From positions 62,001 to 126,000 of the forward strand of contig BMPS01000004.1 in the NCBI GenBank assembly GCA_014647715.1: a stretch of DNA of 64,000 nt, written 5' to 3'. This stretch comes from Streptomyces cinereus (lineage in GTDB: Bacteria > Pseudomonadota > Gammaproteobacteria > Pseudomonadales > Moraxellaceae). Positions 1 to 9,036 of the stretch are shown in pieces. A program made the translations under genes and the position numbers. Under the pieces are notes generated by a model. It searched no databases, had not been told where the DNA came from, and saw nothing but the letters and a program-made list of their open reading frames with translations. The first letter of the stretch is position 1. Each line of letters begins with the position of its first letter.

Positions 1-189
1 TTTGACGATGAATTTGTACGCCATAAAGTACTAGATGCGATTGGTGACTTATACCTTGCTGGTCACCAAATTTTGGGTGAATTTTACGCTTATAAGTCAG
101 GTCATGCGCTCAATAATAAATTATTACAAGCTTTATTTAGCGATGAAAATAACTATAAATTTGTAACAAAGCATGACAATGTTAACTAG
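1..189 (+). CDS. lpxC: LpxC C-terminus (partial, 5' end outside window)
   Basis: This is the last 62 codons of UDP-3-O-acyl-N-acetylglucosamine deacetylase, the zinc enzyme that commits lipid A synthesis in the cytoplasm. The reading frame is open from base 1. It carries the conserved C-terminal segment [20 protein letters not shown], which holds the family's Lys and Asp (KxxDAIGD) and the catalytic-region His (AGH). The gene is followed by a dciA/DUF721 gene and a secreted M23 peptidase, as I recall for Acinetobacter relatives. The tail is Asn/Lys-rich and variable. The upstream part is not visible, so only identity and frame can be judged. Confidence 0.93.
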   Translation, partial: FDDEFVRHKVLDAIGDLYLAGHQILGEFYAYKSGHALNNKLLQALFSDENNYKFVTKHDNVN

Positions 190-337
190 ATTTATTTAAC
201 TGTATTAATTTTATTGTGTATTTTAACTAATCAAATAAATTTACATAGAGATTGATTAGTAACATTTTTTCATCAAGAAGTTATCATTTTATTACACTAA
301 TTAAACCCAACCGCCCAATTTTATCATTTAATTTCTG

Positions 338-396
338 GATATCTTTTTTTAGCCACTAGCTACTATATGCGCCCTAAAAATAAAAAAAAAGATATC
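338..396. repeat. Imperfect inverted repeat in the lpxC-dciA gap
   Basis: The 338-base gap 190-527 has no supportable gene and is very AT-rich. It contains gatatcttttttta at about 338-351 and its approximate reverse complement ending in gatatc at 391-396, separated by about 30 bases. The arms could form a long AT hairpin between the convergent 3' ends of lpxC and dciA. A role in transcription termination is only an inference. Confidence 0.3.
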
Positions 397-527
397 TTTA
401 TCTCTCCTATTAATTGTAAATTTTTTTCTAGTTTTTTACTTTCACTTGCACAAGCCATCAATGCATTGATAAATATTACTATATTAGTAACATAATTTAC
501 ATAAAATTACATTGTAACTTGGTTACT

Positions 528-1016
528 TTAGTCTTTTATCAGTTTTTGTAACGCAGTTCTAAGCGGCTCGTTATCCGTGACAAGGTTACATAGCTGTGTT
601 ATATTTCGCTTCGTAGATTCGCTTAGCTCACAATTATTTACATTGCTAACATTCTGGTTACACTGTAAATTTGCCATTTGTGAGCCATGAATAGCTTTGA
701 CAATCACCACGCGAAATCGTAACTGATTAAATTGATAAAAATTGTTATCGAACGCTTGCAGTGTTGATAGTAGGTGCTGCTGGTTATAATTGAGGTGATT
801 GGCAAGGGTATGACTGGTCGTACTCACCACAAGTATAAACGATTCACAAGCAATCACTTGTAAGCTTGCTAAGACTTCCTCAGTCAACACGTTTTGCCAA
901 GCGCTGCGAACATCATCCGTCAATTGCTGTAATTGCTGCAGCTTTTTTTGAAACGGTAATTGATAGTTGGCAAGGCGCTCAGTGCGAGAAGCAAGATGGT
1001 TGGTTGGTTTTTTCAT
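528..1016 (-). CDS. dciA: DUF721 / DciA-like protein
   Basis: A 162-residue protein of the DUF721 family, whose characterised member DciA loads the replicative helicase DnaB in bacteria lacking DnaC. After a basic, Gln/Leu-rich N-terminal helix, the core has the hydrophobic pattern FILVVSTTSHTLANHL and LRFRVVIVKA expected of the KH-like DciA fold. Placement after lpxC fits the family. An in-frame upstream ATG at 1157 would add 47 residues of atypical sequence; I prefer the ATG at 1016 because the family usually starts shortly before the basic helix. No strong ribosome-binding site marks either start. Helicase loading is inferred from the family only. Confidence 0.7.
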   Translation of the reverse strand: MKKPTNHLASRTERLANYQLPFQKKLQQLQQLTDDVRSAWQNVLTEEVLASLQVIACESFILVVSTTSHTLANHLNYNQQHLLSTLQAFDNNFYQFNQLRFRVVIVKAIHGSQMANLQCNQNVSNVNNCELSESTKRNITQLCNLVTDNEPLRTALQKLIKD

Positions 1017-1207
1017 AGTCAATGAGCAGTGTGGTGGGTAGTTAAGCGACAAAAATTTTGATTTAGTCTTAGTATTGGGTCTTAGTGTTAGTGTAGGTGA
1101 TTTTAAGACCAAATTATAGTGAATTAAATCTTGCCAATGCGCTAAAGCAGCGTTCATATGACATTGGCACAGGGTTTAATAGCATAAGGTTTAACAAAGG
1201 ATAAAAG

Positions 1208-1903
1208 ATGAAGTTAGCTCTAATCGCATTACCAGTTGTTGCTTTAACCACAATGAGTGTTGCACAAGCTCAAATTCTATCGATTACCAATGCCGGTAAA
1301 ACCAGTCAAGTTATTGTCCGTGAAGATGATGGTGAAGATTATTATCTGCCTTCAGATGCCGTCAATGCCGCCATCAAAAACCTAAGCCAGCAAACGCAGC
1401 AAAAAGAAGACCGCCTCGCAAGTTTAGCACAAAAGCTATCGACTCAGCCAACCACCATTATCAACATGCCTGCAATGGGTAGCTATGCGGGTAATGGCAT
1501 GTTAGCGTTGCGCCCCATTACGTCATCTGCGCGCATGAGTTCAGGTTTTGGCTATCGTATCCACCCTGTCACTGGTAAATCACAGTTTCATAAAGGGATG
1601 GACTTTGCTGCTCCTATTGGCACGCCTATTTATGCCACGGGTAATGGTGTGGTGACTTTCTCAGGTTGGGGTACAGGGTATGGTCGTTATGTTGAAGTAG
1701 ATCATGGCAACGGTACTATCACCCGTTACGCCCATACCTCTGCAAACTATGTTAACGTTGGCGATACGGTGTATGCAAATCAGCAAATCGCTGCGGTAGG
1801 CAACACGGGTCGTTCAACAGGCGCCCACTTACACTATGAAGTACGCCAAAACGGTCAAGCCGTCAATCCGCAAACTTACTTGGCAATGGCGCCAGCGCGT
1901 TAA
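1208..1903 (+). CDS. Secreted M23 family metallopeptidase (LytM domain)
   Basis: A 231-residue exported protein. Residues 1-21 are a classical signal peptide ending AQA. The C-terminal half is a LytM/M23 zinc endopeptidase domain with the metal motif HxxxD (HKGMD, about residue 128), GHGNG-like turn DHGNG, and the second zinc/catalytic motif HLHYEVR. All visible catalytic positions are intact, so it should cleave peptidoglycan cross-links in the periplasm. The region between signal and domain is a short Gln-rich helix. A good ribosome site (aaagga) precedes the ATG. It is divergent from dciA and followed by a strong terminator, so it is probably a single-gene unit. Confidence 0.88.
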   Translation: MKLALIALPVVALTTMSVAQAQILSITNAGKTSQVIVREDDGEDYYLPSDAVNAAIKNLSQQTQQKEDRLASLAQKLSTQPTTIINMPAMGSYAGNGMLALRPITSSARMSSGFGYRIHPVTGKSQFHKGMDFAAPIGTPIYATGNGVVTFSGWGTGYGRYVEVDHGNGTITRYAHTSANYVNVGDTVYANQQIAAVGNTGRSTGAHLHYEVRQNGQAVNPQTYLAMAPAR

Positions 1904-1924
1904 TCGTGACACTATCTCGGTACA

Positions 1925-1957
1925 TAAAAAAACTGGCATTTTCGCCAGTTTTTTTAT
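1925..1957 (+). terminator. Intrinsic terminator after the M23 peptidase
   Basis: An aactggc/gccagtt stem with a short attttc loop is followed by a run of seven T. The upstream A run also makes it plausible for the convergent gene on the minus strand. Confidence 0.85.
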
Positions 1958-2001
1958 TTTTCGCTGTGCTATGGTTTAAAACGGTTTAAAACCATCATAA
2001 T

Positions 2002-2772
2002 TTAGGTTTTTATCCAGTGTGCCTTGTTATGAAAGTCCGTTGGGTGTGCATGTTGTATGGCCCAATAACTCATTTCATCGACGGTTGGAGCTGGGTTATC
2101 TGCTAAGCCATTGTCTGACGGTTGCTGAATCACACGCGTTGGATTTAGTGCATAATTACCATTTGCACCCAATAACTTGTCCAATGCGGATTTGGCAAAT
2201 GTCATACCGACACGAAAAGTACCAACGCTAAACGCATATTGCTGCTGTACCGCTCGTACATGGGTGAGGAGCATTGGACTTGCAGAACACCAAAAAACAA
2301 GCGGAAGCTCGGTATCTTGTGTAATAGCTTGGCTAAAAAAATTGATATCCTCACCATAAGTTAGCGCTGTGATAGGCAAGCGCCGAGGGGGTAATACATT
2401 CGGTGTCCGATAGCTGGCAAAATAATAAAGATTAAACTCACCATTGGTCGCCAAATTGACCTCAAGATACGGGCTATCCGCTTGGTTATCTTTGGCAATA
2501 AAACACTCAAAACAATCTACTTGCCATAAATAATCTTGGCGCATTACACGTTCAAGTGCCAATGGGCTGAATGTCGGAAAATTTGCCCATAGACCAGCTT
2601 GGAGAGCGGTTTGACTATCATCAATCTTGGGATGGGCAGCATCAAATAAGATAGTTAAAAATTTACTATCATCGACCACATGTACTGAGAGCTGGTAGTC
2701 CAGTGTTGCCGATACGGTGAGTGGTTCAACCGTGCTCGTCAGTGCGAATGTCATACCCTGTAACGCGTCCAT
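2002..2772 (-). CDS. DOMON-like domain protein
   Basis: A 256-residue protein of unknown function that resembles bacterial proteins with a DOMON-like beta-sandwich domain. The best landmarks are LWQVDCFECFI at about residues 86-96 and YLEVNLATNGEFNLYYFASYR nearby, matching the family pattern of a disc-like acidic strand followed by an aromatic-rich strand. There is no signal peptide. The open frame extends upstream to 2913, but that part lies inside yhbY and is a shadow; the ATG at 2772 sits 8 bases after the yhbY stop, so the two are likely co-transcribed. DOMON domains often bind heme or sugars, but no ligand can be assigned here. Confidence 0.6.
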   Translation of the reverse strand: MDALQGMTFALTSTVEPLTVSATLDYQLSVHVVDDSKFLTILFDAAHPKIDDSQTALQAGLWANFPTFSPLALERVMRQDYLWQVDCFECFIAKDNQADSPYLEVNLATNGEFNLYYFASYRTPNVLPPRRLPITALTYGEDINFFSQAITQDTELPLVFWCSASPMLLTHVRAVQQQYAFSVGTFRVGMTFAKSALDKLLGANGNYALNPTRVIQQPSDNGLADNPAPTVDEMSYWAIQHAHPTDFHNKAHWIKT

Positions 2773-2779
2773 TGTAGCC

Positions 2780-3097
2780 TTAGCCAAAACGTGCCAAGTT
2801 TGATAGCTTAGGATTGGCGTCCAAATTGCGACGTAGTAATAACACCATACGACCGATACTAGTGACCAAAATCGCATCAGTGGCTTCAGCAATCGCATTT
2901 GCCACAGCGTCACGATCTGCTTTGCTACCGGCTGGAATTTTTACTTTAATCAGCTCATGATCGGTCAGTGCGCGACCAATTTCTTCAATAACGGTTGGGG
3001 TAACGCCTTGACCCCCAATCATTACCACCGGGTTCAGCTGGTGACCGATGCCTTTTAAATGTTTGATATCAGCATTTGATAAGCTTGAATTTGCCAT
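2780..3097 (-). CDS. yhbY: YhbY, CRS1-YhbY (CRM) RNA-binding protein
   Basis: A 105-residue single CRM-domain protein that associates with pre-50S ribosomal particles in E. coli. It shows the expected order: the helix LSNADIKHLKGIGHQLNPVV, the glycine loop IGGQGVT, the ALTDHELIKVK strand and the final GRMVLLLRR strand. Length is typical. The start is taken at 3097 (MANSSLSN), because the 12 extra codons from an upstream ATG are not family-like. It is divergent from rlmE-ftsH, as in E. coli, which supports a role in ribosome assembly. Confidence 0.9.
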   Translation of the reverse strand: MANSSLSNADIKHLKGIGHQLNPVVMIGGQGVTPTVIEEIGRALTDHELIKVKIPAGSKADRDAVANAIAEATDAILVTSIGRMVLLLRRNLDANPKLSNLARFG

Positions 3098-3414
3098 AAC
3101 TGTCAATTGACCTATAAAAAAATTAGCTAGCATTATACCATATTAATCATTTTGCCTGATAAATTATGGGCAATACATAGGCAAAAACGCTGCCATGATT
3201 TATCAATCTGTAAAAATCACTGGATTAAAAAAAATCAATAGCCAATCCATGAGTTAACACAAGCTAACTGGGTGAAATATGCTAAAATAACAGCCTTAAC
3301 CCTTGAGATTGTCAAAATTTACCAATGGTCGTTCTAGGATGGCTTTGGGTTTTTTAACCAAATCCCAAGTGAAGAATTTTTAAACTATATATAAAGGGTA
3401 GTTTGTAGAGAATT

Positions 3415-4047
3415 ATGGCAACGCGTATTACCAACAAAAAATTGTCCAAAAGTAGCCGTGCGTGGATGAAAGAGCACATTGACGACCACTATGTCAAACT
3501 TGCCCAGCGCGATGGCTATCGGGCAAGAGCGGCTTACAAATTGCTAGAAATCAACGAAAAACTTCAGCTGATTAAAAAAGGCATGACGGTGGTCGATTTG
3601 GGTTCTGCCCCAGGCAGCTGGTCGCAAGTTGCTGGCAAGCTAGTCGGTGACAATGGCAAACTCATTGCCTCAGACATATTGCCGATGGATACGCTAGAGA
3701 ATGTGACCTTTATCCAAGGGGATTTTCGTGAGCAAGCAGTGTTTGACAACATCATGGCAGAAGTCGCTGATAAAAAAGTGGAAGTGGTGCTATCTGATAT
3801 GGCACCCAACACCTCTGGTTTTACGGCAGTCGATCAGCCTCGCATGATTTATTTGTGTGAGCTTGCCATGGACTTTGCCGAGCAAGTGCTCCCGGAAGGT
3901 GGCACCTTAGTGATTAAGGTATTCCAAGGCGAAGGCTCTGATGCCTTACGAAAAAATATGCAGCAGCGTTTTAGTAAAGTGCGTAGTATCAAGCCTGCAG
4001 CGTCACGCGCACGCTCAAAAGAAATGTATTGGATTGCCACCAAATAA
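3415..4047 (+). CDS. rlmE: 23S rRNA 2'-O-methyltransferase RlmE (FtsJ/RrmJ)
   Basis: A 210-residue SAM-dependent enzyme that methylates U2552 in the A loop of 23S rRNA, a late step in 50S assembly. The SAM motif GSAPGSW lies near residues 63-69. The catalytic K-D-K-E tetrad is intact at K42, D128, K168 and E203, each shifted by four relative to the E. coli enzyme. Length equals the family norm. It opens the classic rlmE-ftsH pair, divergent from yhbY; the 222-base gap to ftsH leaves room for a separate heat-shock-type promoter, which I could not identify. Confidence 0.96.
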   Translation: MATRITNKKLSKSSRAWMKEHIDDHYVKLAQRDGYRARAAYKLLEINEKLQLIKKGMTVVDLGSAPGSWSQVAGKLVGDNGKLIASDILPMDTLENVTFIQGDFREQAVFDNIMAEVADKKVEVVLSDMAPNTSGFTAVDQPRMIYLCELAMDFAEQVLPEGGTLVIKVFQGEGSDALRKNMQQRFSKVRSIKPAASRARSKEMYWIATK

Positions 4048-4269
4048 GATAATTTGCTTCAGTCTATCCGTGAAGTTGACTGGATAAAAATTGGTAATAT
4101 GTTTTTACTAGAAAATAACAGAGAATTCGCTTGATAATGTTAAGGTAAATCCATATATCATGCTATATTGAAAGATTAATGTAACGTCTATTTTTGGTGA
4201 AACATCTACCTATCTTTGGTAAACATTTTGATTTAATCCCACTTTTTAATCAACCCCCTAACGCGAAGG

Positions 4270-6192
4270 ATGAAAAACAACGTGAGCGACATGGTAAAAA
4301 ATACCTTATTGTGGTTAGTTGTGATAGGGGTATTAGTGCTAGTCTTTAGCAATTTTGATACCCGCAATGAACCTGATAAGCTCAATTACTCCCAATTTGT
4401 CACTGCAGTGGCAACTGACCAGGTCAAAAGTGTCAAAATTGATGGTGAGCAAATTTCTGGCGAAAAGAAAAATGGCTCAACTTTTGAGACAGTGCGTCCT
4501 GCGGTCACTGACACTGAGCTAATGCCAAAGCTTATCAAGCATAATGTTGAAGTTCAAGGCGCCACGCCTGAACGTCAAGGCGTAATGATGCAATTACTGA
4601 TTGCAAGTTTCCCTGTGCTATTGATTATTGGTTTGTTCTTGTTCATCATGCGTAATATGAGCGGTGGTGGTGCAGGCGGTGGTCGCGGCATGGGTCCGAT
4701 GAGTTTTGGTAAATCTAAAGCCAAAATGTTATCAGAAGACCAAATCAAAGTGACATTTGTAGATGTGGCAGGGTGTGATGAAGCCAAGCAAGAAGTGACA
4801 GAAATTGTTGACTTCTTACGTGACCCAGAAAAATTTACCAAACTTGGCGCCACTATTCCACGTGGTGTATTGATGGTAGGTCCACCCGGTACTGGTAAAA
4901 CCTTGCTAGCCAAAGCGATTGCAGGGGAAGCCAAAGTACCATTCTTCTCAATTTCAGGTTCTGACTTTGTTGAGATGTTTGTGGGTGTTGGTGCAAGCCG
5001 TGTTCGTGATATGTTTGAACAAGCCAAGAAAAATGCCCCTTGTATCATCTTTATTGACGAGATTGATGCTGTCGGTCGTCATCGCGGCGCAGGTATGGGC
5101 GGTGGTCATGACGAACGTGAACAGACTTTAAACCAGTTATTGGTTGAGATGGATGGTTTTGAAGGCAATGATGGGGTAATCGTGATTGCTGCAACCAACC
5201 GCGCCGATGTACTCGATAAAGCGTTGTTGCGTCCAGGTCGTTTCGATCGTCAAGTACAAGTTGGCTTGCCTGATATCAAAGGCCGTGAGCAAATTCTTCG
5301 TGTACACATGAAAAAATTGCCCTCAACGATTGGTGTCGATATTCGTTCATTGGCGCGTGGTACCCCAGGTTTTAGTGGGGCGCAATTAGCGAATTTGGTG
5401 AACGAGGCGGCGCTATTTGCTGCACGTAACAACAAAGCGTCAGTCGACATGAACGACTTTGAAGAAGCCAAAGATAAGCTGTATATGGGTCCAGAACGTA
5501 AATCGATGGTACTGCGTGAAGAAGAGCGTCGTGCAACGGCTTATCATGAAGCAGGACATGCCTTAGTGGCTGAAATGCTACCGGGTACCGACCCTGTGCA
5601 TAAGGTGACTATTATGCCTCGTGGCTGGGCATTGGGTGTCACTTGGCAATTGCCAGAGCATGATCAGACCAGCGTTTATAAGTCAAAAATGCTAAATGAC
5701 ATTGCGATTTTATTTGGTGGTCGTATTGCTGAAGAAGTCTTTATTAATCAGCAATCGACTGGCGCGTCAAATGACTTTGAACGTGCTACCAAAATGGCAC
5801 GTGCAATGGTTACTAAGTACGGTATGTCAGATGCCATGGGTGTTATGGTGTATGAAGAAGATGAAAACCAAGGTTACTTTGGTGCCTCATCTCGTACTAT
5901 CTCAGAAGCGACTCAGCAAAAAGTAGATGATGAAGTTCGTCGTATCCTAGAAGCGCAGTATGATATCGCACGTGCATTAATTGAAGGTAATGCGGACAAA
6001 ATGCATGCCATGGTCGATGCATTAATGAAATGGGAAACTATTGACCGTGACCAATTGCAAGACATTATGGCAGGTATCCCACCACGCGAGCCTAAAGTTT
6101 ATCAAGAGCCTGTTAGAGTAAATTTTGATAAACCAGCCAATCCACCATCAAGTGGGTCGGGTTTAACGCCGCCGCCGTTACCTGCAATGTAA
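4270..6192 (+). CDS. ftsH: ATP-dependent zinc metalloprotease FtsH
   Basis: A 640-residue membrane-anchored AAA+ protease that degrades misfolded membrane proteins and regulators such as LpxC. Two membrane segments (about 9-27 and 107-127) flank a periplasmic domain. The AAA module has Walker A GPPGTGKT at 204-211, Walker B FIDEID and the second region of homology RPGRFDR. The zinc site HEAGH is at 426-430. The C-terminus is Pro-rich (PPPLPAM). The second Met (4291, [11 protein letters not shown]) aligns better with E. coli FtsH and may be the true start; aagga touches the first ATG, which is too close for an ideal ribosome site. Confidence 0.97.
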   Translation: MKNNVSDMVKNTLLWLVVIGVLVLVFSNFDTRNEPDKLNYSQFVTAVATDQVKSVKIDGEQISGEKKNGSTFETVRPAVTDTELMPKLIKHNVEVQGATPERQGVMMQLLIASFPVLLIIGLFLFIMRNMSGGGAGGGRGMGPMSFGKSKAKMLSEDQIKVTFVDVAGCDEAKQEVTEIVDFLRDPEKFTKLGATIPRGVLMVGPPGTGKTLLAKAIAGEAKVPFFSISGSDFVEMFVGVGASRVRDMFEQAKKNAPCIIFIDEIDAVGRHRGAGMGGGHDEREQTLNQLLVEMDGFEGNDGVIVIAATNRADVLDKALLRPGRFDRQVQVGLPDIKGREQILRVHMKKLPSTIGVDIRSLARGTPGFSGAQLANLVNEAALFAARNNKASVDMNDFEEAKDKLYMGPERKSMVLREEERRATAYHEAGHALVAEMLPGTDPVHKVTIMPRGWALGVTWQLPEHDQTSVYKSKMLNDIAILFGGRIAEEVFINQQSTGASNDFERATKMARAMVTKYGMSDAMGVMVYEEDENQGYFGASSRTISEATQQKVDDEVRRILEAQYDIARALIEGNADKMHAMVDALMKWETIDRDQLQDIMAGIPPREPKVYQEPVRVNFDKPANPPSSGSGLTPPPLPAM

Positions 6193-6214
6193 ATTATCCA
6201 TGATATAGGCTAGG

Positions 6215-6250
6215 CAAAAACCGCTACCAACTTGATAGCGGTTTTTTTAT
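6215..6250 (+). terminator. Intrinsic terminator after ftsH
   Basis: The stem aaaaccgcta/tagcggtttt with a ccaacttga loop is followed by T7. It separates ftsH from folP even though the two are neighbours in many relatives. Confidence 0.85.
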
Positions 6251-6296
6251 TTTTCACTTAAAATAGTAGAAAATTTTAGCCATCATTGCGGAAATC

Positions 6297-7175
6297 ATGC
6301 AGTTACAGCCCATTCCCAACTTTGCCATTCATTATCATAATCAAACGCTTGATTTATCTTATCCCCATATCATGGGTATTTTAAATGTCACCCCAGACTC
6401 ATTTTCTGATGGTGGTCGATATAATCATATCGACCAAGGCTTGCGTCATACCGAGCAGATGATCAAAGACGGGGCGACAATTATTGATGTGGGGGGTGAA
6501 TCTACTCGCCCAAACGCCAGTCCTGTGAGTGAGGAAGAAGAAATTGACCGCGTTATTAAAGTGGTTGAAGCGATTAATCATAACTTTGGTGAGCAAGTGT
6601 GGGTGTCGGTTGATACCAGTAACCCGACCGTGATGACCCTCGCCAGTCAAGTCGGCGCCAAAATTTGGAATGATGTCCGAGCCTTGACGCGCCCCGATGC
6701 CATTGCTACCGCTGCCAAACTTGATATCCCTGTCATGCTCATGCATATGCGCGGTGAGCCAACGACCATGAATCAGCTAGATAATTATCAAGATTTATAT
6801 ACCGATGTTATTACCGAGTTACAGCAGCGCATTGACGAGGTTATGGCGGGTGGGGTCAGACGTGACAATCTTATCATTGACCCAGGGTTTGGCTTTGCCA
6901 AAAACGCCCAGCAAAATCTTGCGTGGCTGAATGAATTTTATCGGTTGCATACGTTTAACTTACCTGTCATGGTGGCATTATCTCGTAAACGCTTTGTTGG
7001 GGAAGTCCTCAAGTCAGCCAATCTACCCCATGACCCTACCGATAGAGATGTTGCTAGTATGGTCGCAGCCTTATTTGCTGTACAGCAAGGGGCGTGTATA
7101 TTGCGCACCCATAACGTAGCAGCGACTAAAGCAGGGCTTGCAATGTGGCAAGCGACGCAACAAGCAAAAGCTTAA
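6297..7175 (+). CDS. folP: Dihydropteroate synthase
   Basis: A 292-residue TIM-barrel enzyme that condenses p-aminobenzoate with dihydropterin pyrophosphate in folate synthesis; it is the sulfonamide target. Both signatures are present: LNVTPDSFSDGG near residue 29 and the phosphate-binding DGATIIDVGGESTRP near 58. Further conserved points are the DVRAL loop, MHMRGEP, DPGFGFAK, the SRKRF loop and the terminal RTHNV. The ATG follows a gcggaaa ribosome site. Position after ftsH matches the E. coli ftsH-folP order. The pabC gene at 10.9 kb supplies the other half of the PABA branch. Confidence 0.96.
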   Translation: MQLQPIPNFAIHYHNQTLDLSYPHIMGILNVTPDSFSDGGRYNHIDQGLRHTEQMIKDGATIIDVGGESTRPNASPVSEEEEIDRVIKVVEAINHNFGEQVWVSVDTSNPTVMTLASQVGAKIWNDVRALTRPDAIATAAKLDIPVMLMHMRGEPTTMNQLDNYQDLYTDVITELQQRIDEVMAGGVRRDNLIIDPGFGFAKNAQQNLAWLNEFYRLHTFNLPVMVALSRKRFVGEVLKSANLPHDPTDRDVASMVAALFAVQQGACILRTHNVAATKAGLAMWQATQQAKA

Positions 7176-7224
7176 TAACAGGTAAAAATTACATGAATTT
7201 AACGCGCAACGACAAGGATTTATC

Positions 7225-7491
7225 ATGAGTGACAACCAGCCAGAACCTACATTAGAGCAGCGCAAAGTCATCTACCGTGCCAGACGCGGTCTAAAAGAAC
7301 TCGATTATTATTTTGATCCGTATGTGAGAGCGCACTATTTACAAGCCGACTCACAAGAGCAGCAAATTTTTGCAGAATTGGTGAAAGAAGAAGATCCTGA
7401 TTTGCTGGATTGGTTTTTACACAATCAGCCGACCAAGCCAGAATTTGCTGATTTGATAGCCAAGCTCAAATCATTAAAAGCTTCTTCTTAA
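7225..7491 (+). CDS. sdhE: FAD assembly factor SdhE (YgfY/CptB)
   Basis: An 88-residue helical protein that promotes covalent flavinylation of the succinate dehydrogenase flavoprotein. The diagnostic RGxxE segment is present as RGLKELD, followed by the usual helix ending DLLDWF. A clean aagga ribosome site lies before the ATG. It is followed nine bases later by a small membrane-protein gene in the position of E. coli ygfX, which supports the assignment. Confidence 0.92.
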   Translation: MSDNQPEPTLEQRKVIYRARRGLKELDYYFDPYVRAHYLQADSQEQQIFAELVKEEDPDLLDWFLHNQPTKPEFADLIAKLKSLKASS

Positions 7492-7500
7492 TTGATTTAG

Positions 7501-8022
7501 ATGAACGAGCGCTACTTATCGCGTCATAACACCTCATTTATTGACATTGATGCCACGCTCAAACCCAGTGTGGATAAAAAACTGCTTTGGGGGGCTTGTT
7601 TATGGGTGGTAGTTGGCATTTTAACCCTGGTGCCTTTGGCGCTTATTTATAAACTTTTGCTAGGTATGGTCGCTATAGCCAGTCTTTGGTTAGGGCAAAT
7701 ATCCAGTTGTCACTTATTGGCTATTTCATCGTTACACGCCAAACCGCAAACTAACAATCAAACCTCACCCTATGACAATTGTGATTTTTTAACCTGGCAA
7801 ATCCAGTGGGTACGTGGGGTTGTCAAAGTGCCTATACATCATAAGCAAGCGGTGTGGCAGGCAAGCTTGCTGGGCATCGCTGATATGGGGTGCCTAGTGA
7901 TTTTAACGTTTGAGTTGATAGAATCAGTACCAGCTAAAATCAGCGTAACCATTTGGCAAGACCAAGTGGACCGCGATACATGGCGGCAATTTAAGGTGCT
8001 AGCGAACATGCTGGGGCGATAA
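7501..8022 (+). CDS. Two-helix membrane protein, YgfX (CptA)-like
   Basis: A 173-residue protein with two adjacent membrane segments between about residues 28 and 68 (GACLWVVVGILTLVPLALIY, then LLLGMVAIASLWLG). These are followed by a cytoplasmic tail containing WQIQWVRGVVKVPIHH and a final WRQFKVLANM. Size, topology and position straight after sdhE match the YgfX family, whose E. coli member has been reported as a toxin partner of SdhE affecting cell shape; later work stresses the flavinylation role of SdhE. The similarity is by architecture and synteny, not by a diagnostic motif. Confidence 0.6.
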   Translation: MNERYLSRHNTSFIDIDATLKPSVDKKLLWGACLWVVVGILTLVPLALIYKLLLGMVAIASLWLGQISSCHLLAISSLHAKPQTNNQTSPYDNCDFLTWQIQWVRGVVKVPIHHKQAVWQASLLGIADMGCLVILTFELIESVPAKISVTIWQDQVDRDTWRQFKVLANMLGR

Positions 8023-8167
8023 CAAAAATGGTATATAAGTTATATTCAATATTGCTACAATTAAATCAACCAAGTGTTGAGGCGGATGCCTAACACAATT
8101 GGCATGCTTCAGCGCGGTATTATTGGTGATATACAATAATCATTGAAAAAGATAAAAGGGAACGACC

Positions 8168-8887
8168 ATGGGTCTATTAACAAGTCTAGTAACACAAGTG
8201 GCGCAAAGTGCCATTCAAAGCAAAATGGGCCAAAGCAGAATGGGCGGTCAAAGCCAAGCGGATATGGGCGGCCTAGGGAATATTTTTGGTAATGTATTAG
8301 GCGGCGGGATGCAGCAGCCACAAATGCAGTCAAACGGTTTTGGGTTGGATGATATCATCGGTATGGCGATGAACCAAAATCAAATGTCCCAAGGTGGCGT
8401 GCTAGGACAAGTGTTGGGTAGCGTGTTAGGGGGTGGCTTGGGCGGCGGCCTAGGTAGTGGCATGGGCAATAACGTGGGTATGAACCAATTTCCACAAAGC
8501 CAAAGTGGCTTTGGTGGTAAAGGTATGTTAATGGCGGCTTTGTTGCCAATCGCGCTGATGTTTATTCAGCGTAATGGTGGTCTATCAGGCGCTTTTAATA
8601 AAATCCAAAATATGGGATTTGGGCATCAAGCCAATTCTTGGATGAGTGCTGACCAATCAAACCAGCCATTGGATGCCAATGATATCAATCAGCTATTTGA
8701 TAATAATGAGTTGGCGCAAGTTGCGGCACAAACTGGTGTCGACCAAAGCGAAGTCCGTCAAAGTATGGCGGAGCTTTTGCCACAGTTATTTGACAGCTTA
8801 ACGCCAAATGGCGACACCCAGACTGAGAGTCAGGCCAACAAAGAAATTAGTGATATTTTGGCGCAATTAGGCAATGCGAATCGCTAA
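8168..8887 (+). CDS. yidB: YidB-family (DUF937) protein
   Basis: A 239-residue protein with a Gly/Met/Gln/Asn-rich low-complexity first half and a YidB-type C-terminal domain. The domain holds SWMSADQSNQPLDANDINQL, then LAQVAAQTGVDQSEVRQSMA and LLPQLFDSLTPNG, matching the family sequence around its LAQLLPQLVDKLTPDG core. A hydrophobic stretch (about 118-134) sits in the middle. The function of YidB is unknown. A good ribosome site (aaaggga) precedes the ATG and a terminator follows directly, so it is probably monocistronic. A second DUF937-type protein fused to OmpA lies at 36.1-37.3 kb. Confidence 0.8.
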   Translation: MGLLTSLVTQVAQSAIQSKMGQSRMGGQSQADMGGLGNIFGNVLGGGMQQPQMQSNGFGLDDIIGMAMNQNQMSQGGVLGQVLGSVLGGGLGGGLGSGMGNNVGMNQFPQSQSGFGGKGMLMAALLPIALMFIQRNGGLSGAFNKIQNMGFGHQANSWMSADQSNQPLDANDINQLFDNNELAQVAAQTGVDQSEVRQSMAELLPQLFDSLTPNGDTQTESQANKEISDILAQLGNANR

Positions 8888-8897
8888 ATTAGCCTGA

Positions 8898-8932
8898 CTA
8901 AAAAAAGCCAGTGACAAAACTGGCTTTTTTTA
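8898..8932 (+). terminator. Intrinsic terminator after yidB
   Basis: A perfect aaaaagccag/ctggcttttt stem with a tgacaaaa loop and T tract lies 11 bases after the yidB stop. Confidence 0.88.
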
Positions 8933-9036
8933 TTGGGTTTTCCTGCGCTCTCTTGGGCAAATTTTGGTTTTGTCTATTTTATCTAAAGCGTTTATCTAAG
9001 GCGTAGGTGAGTGCGTAGTGCTTTTTTATGAGAAAG

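Noticed and set aside
2773-2913. N-terminal extension of the DOMON-like protein
   Set aside because: It overlaps yhbY in another frame; the start eight bases after the yhbY stop is more plausible.
4575-5048. 157-codon minus-strand frame inside ftsH
   Set aside because: Lies fully within the conserved AAA domain of ftsH on the other strand.
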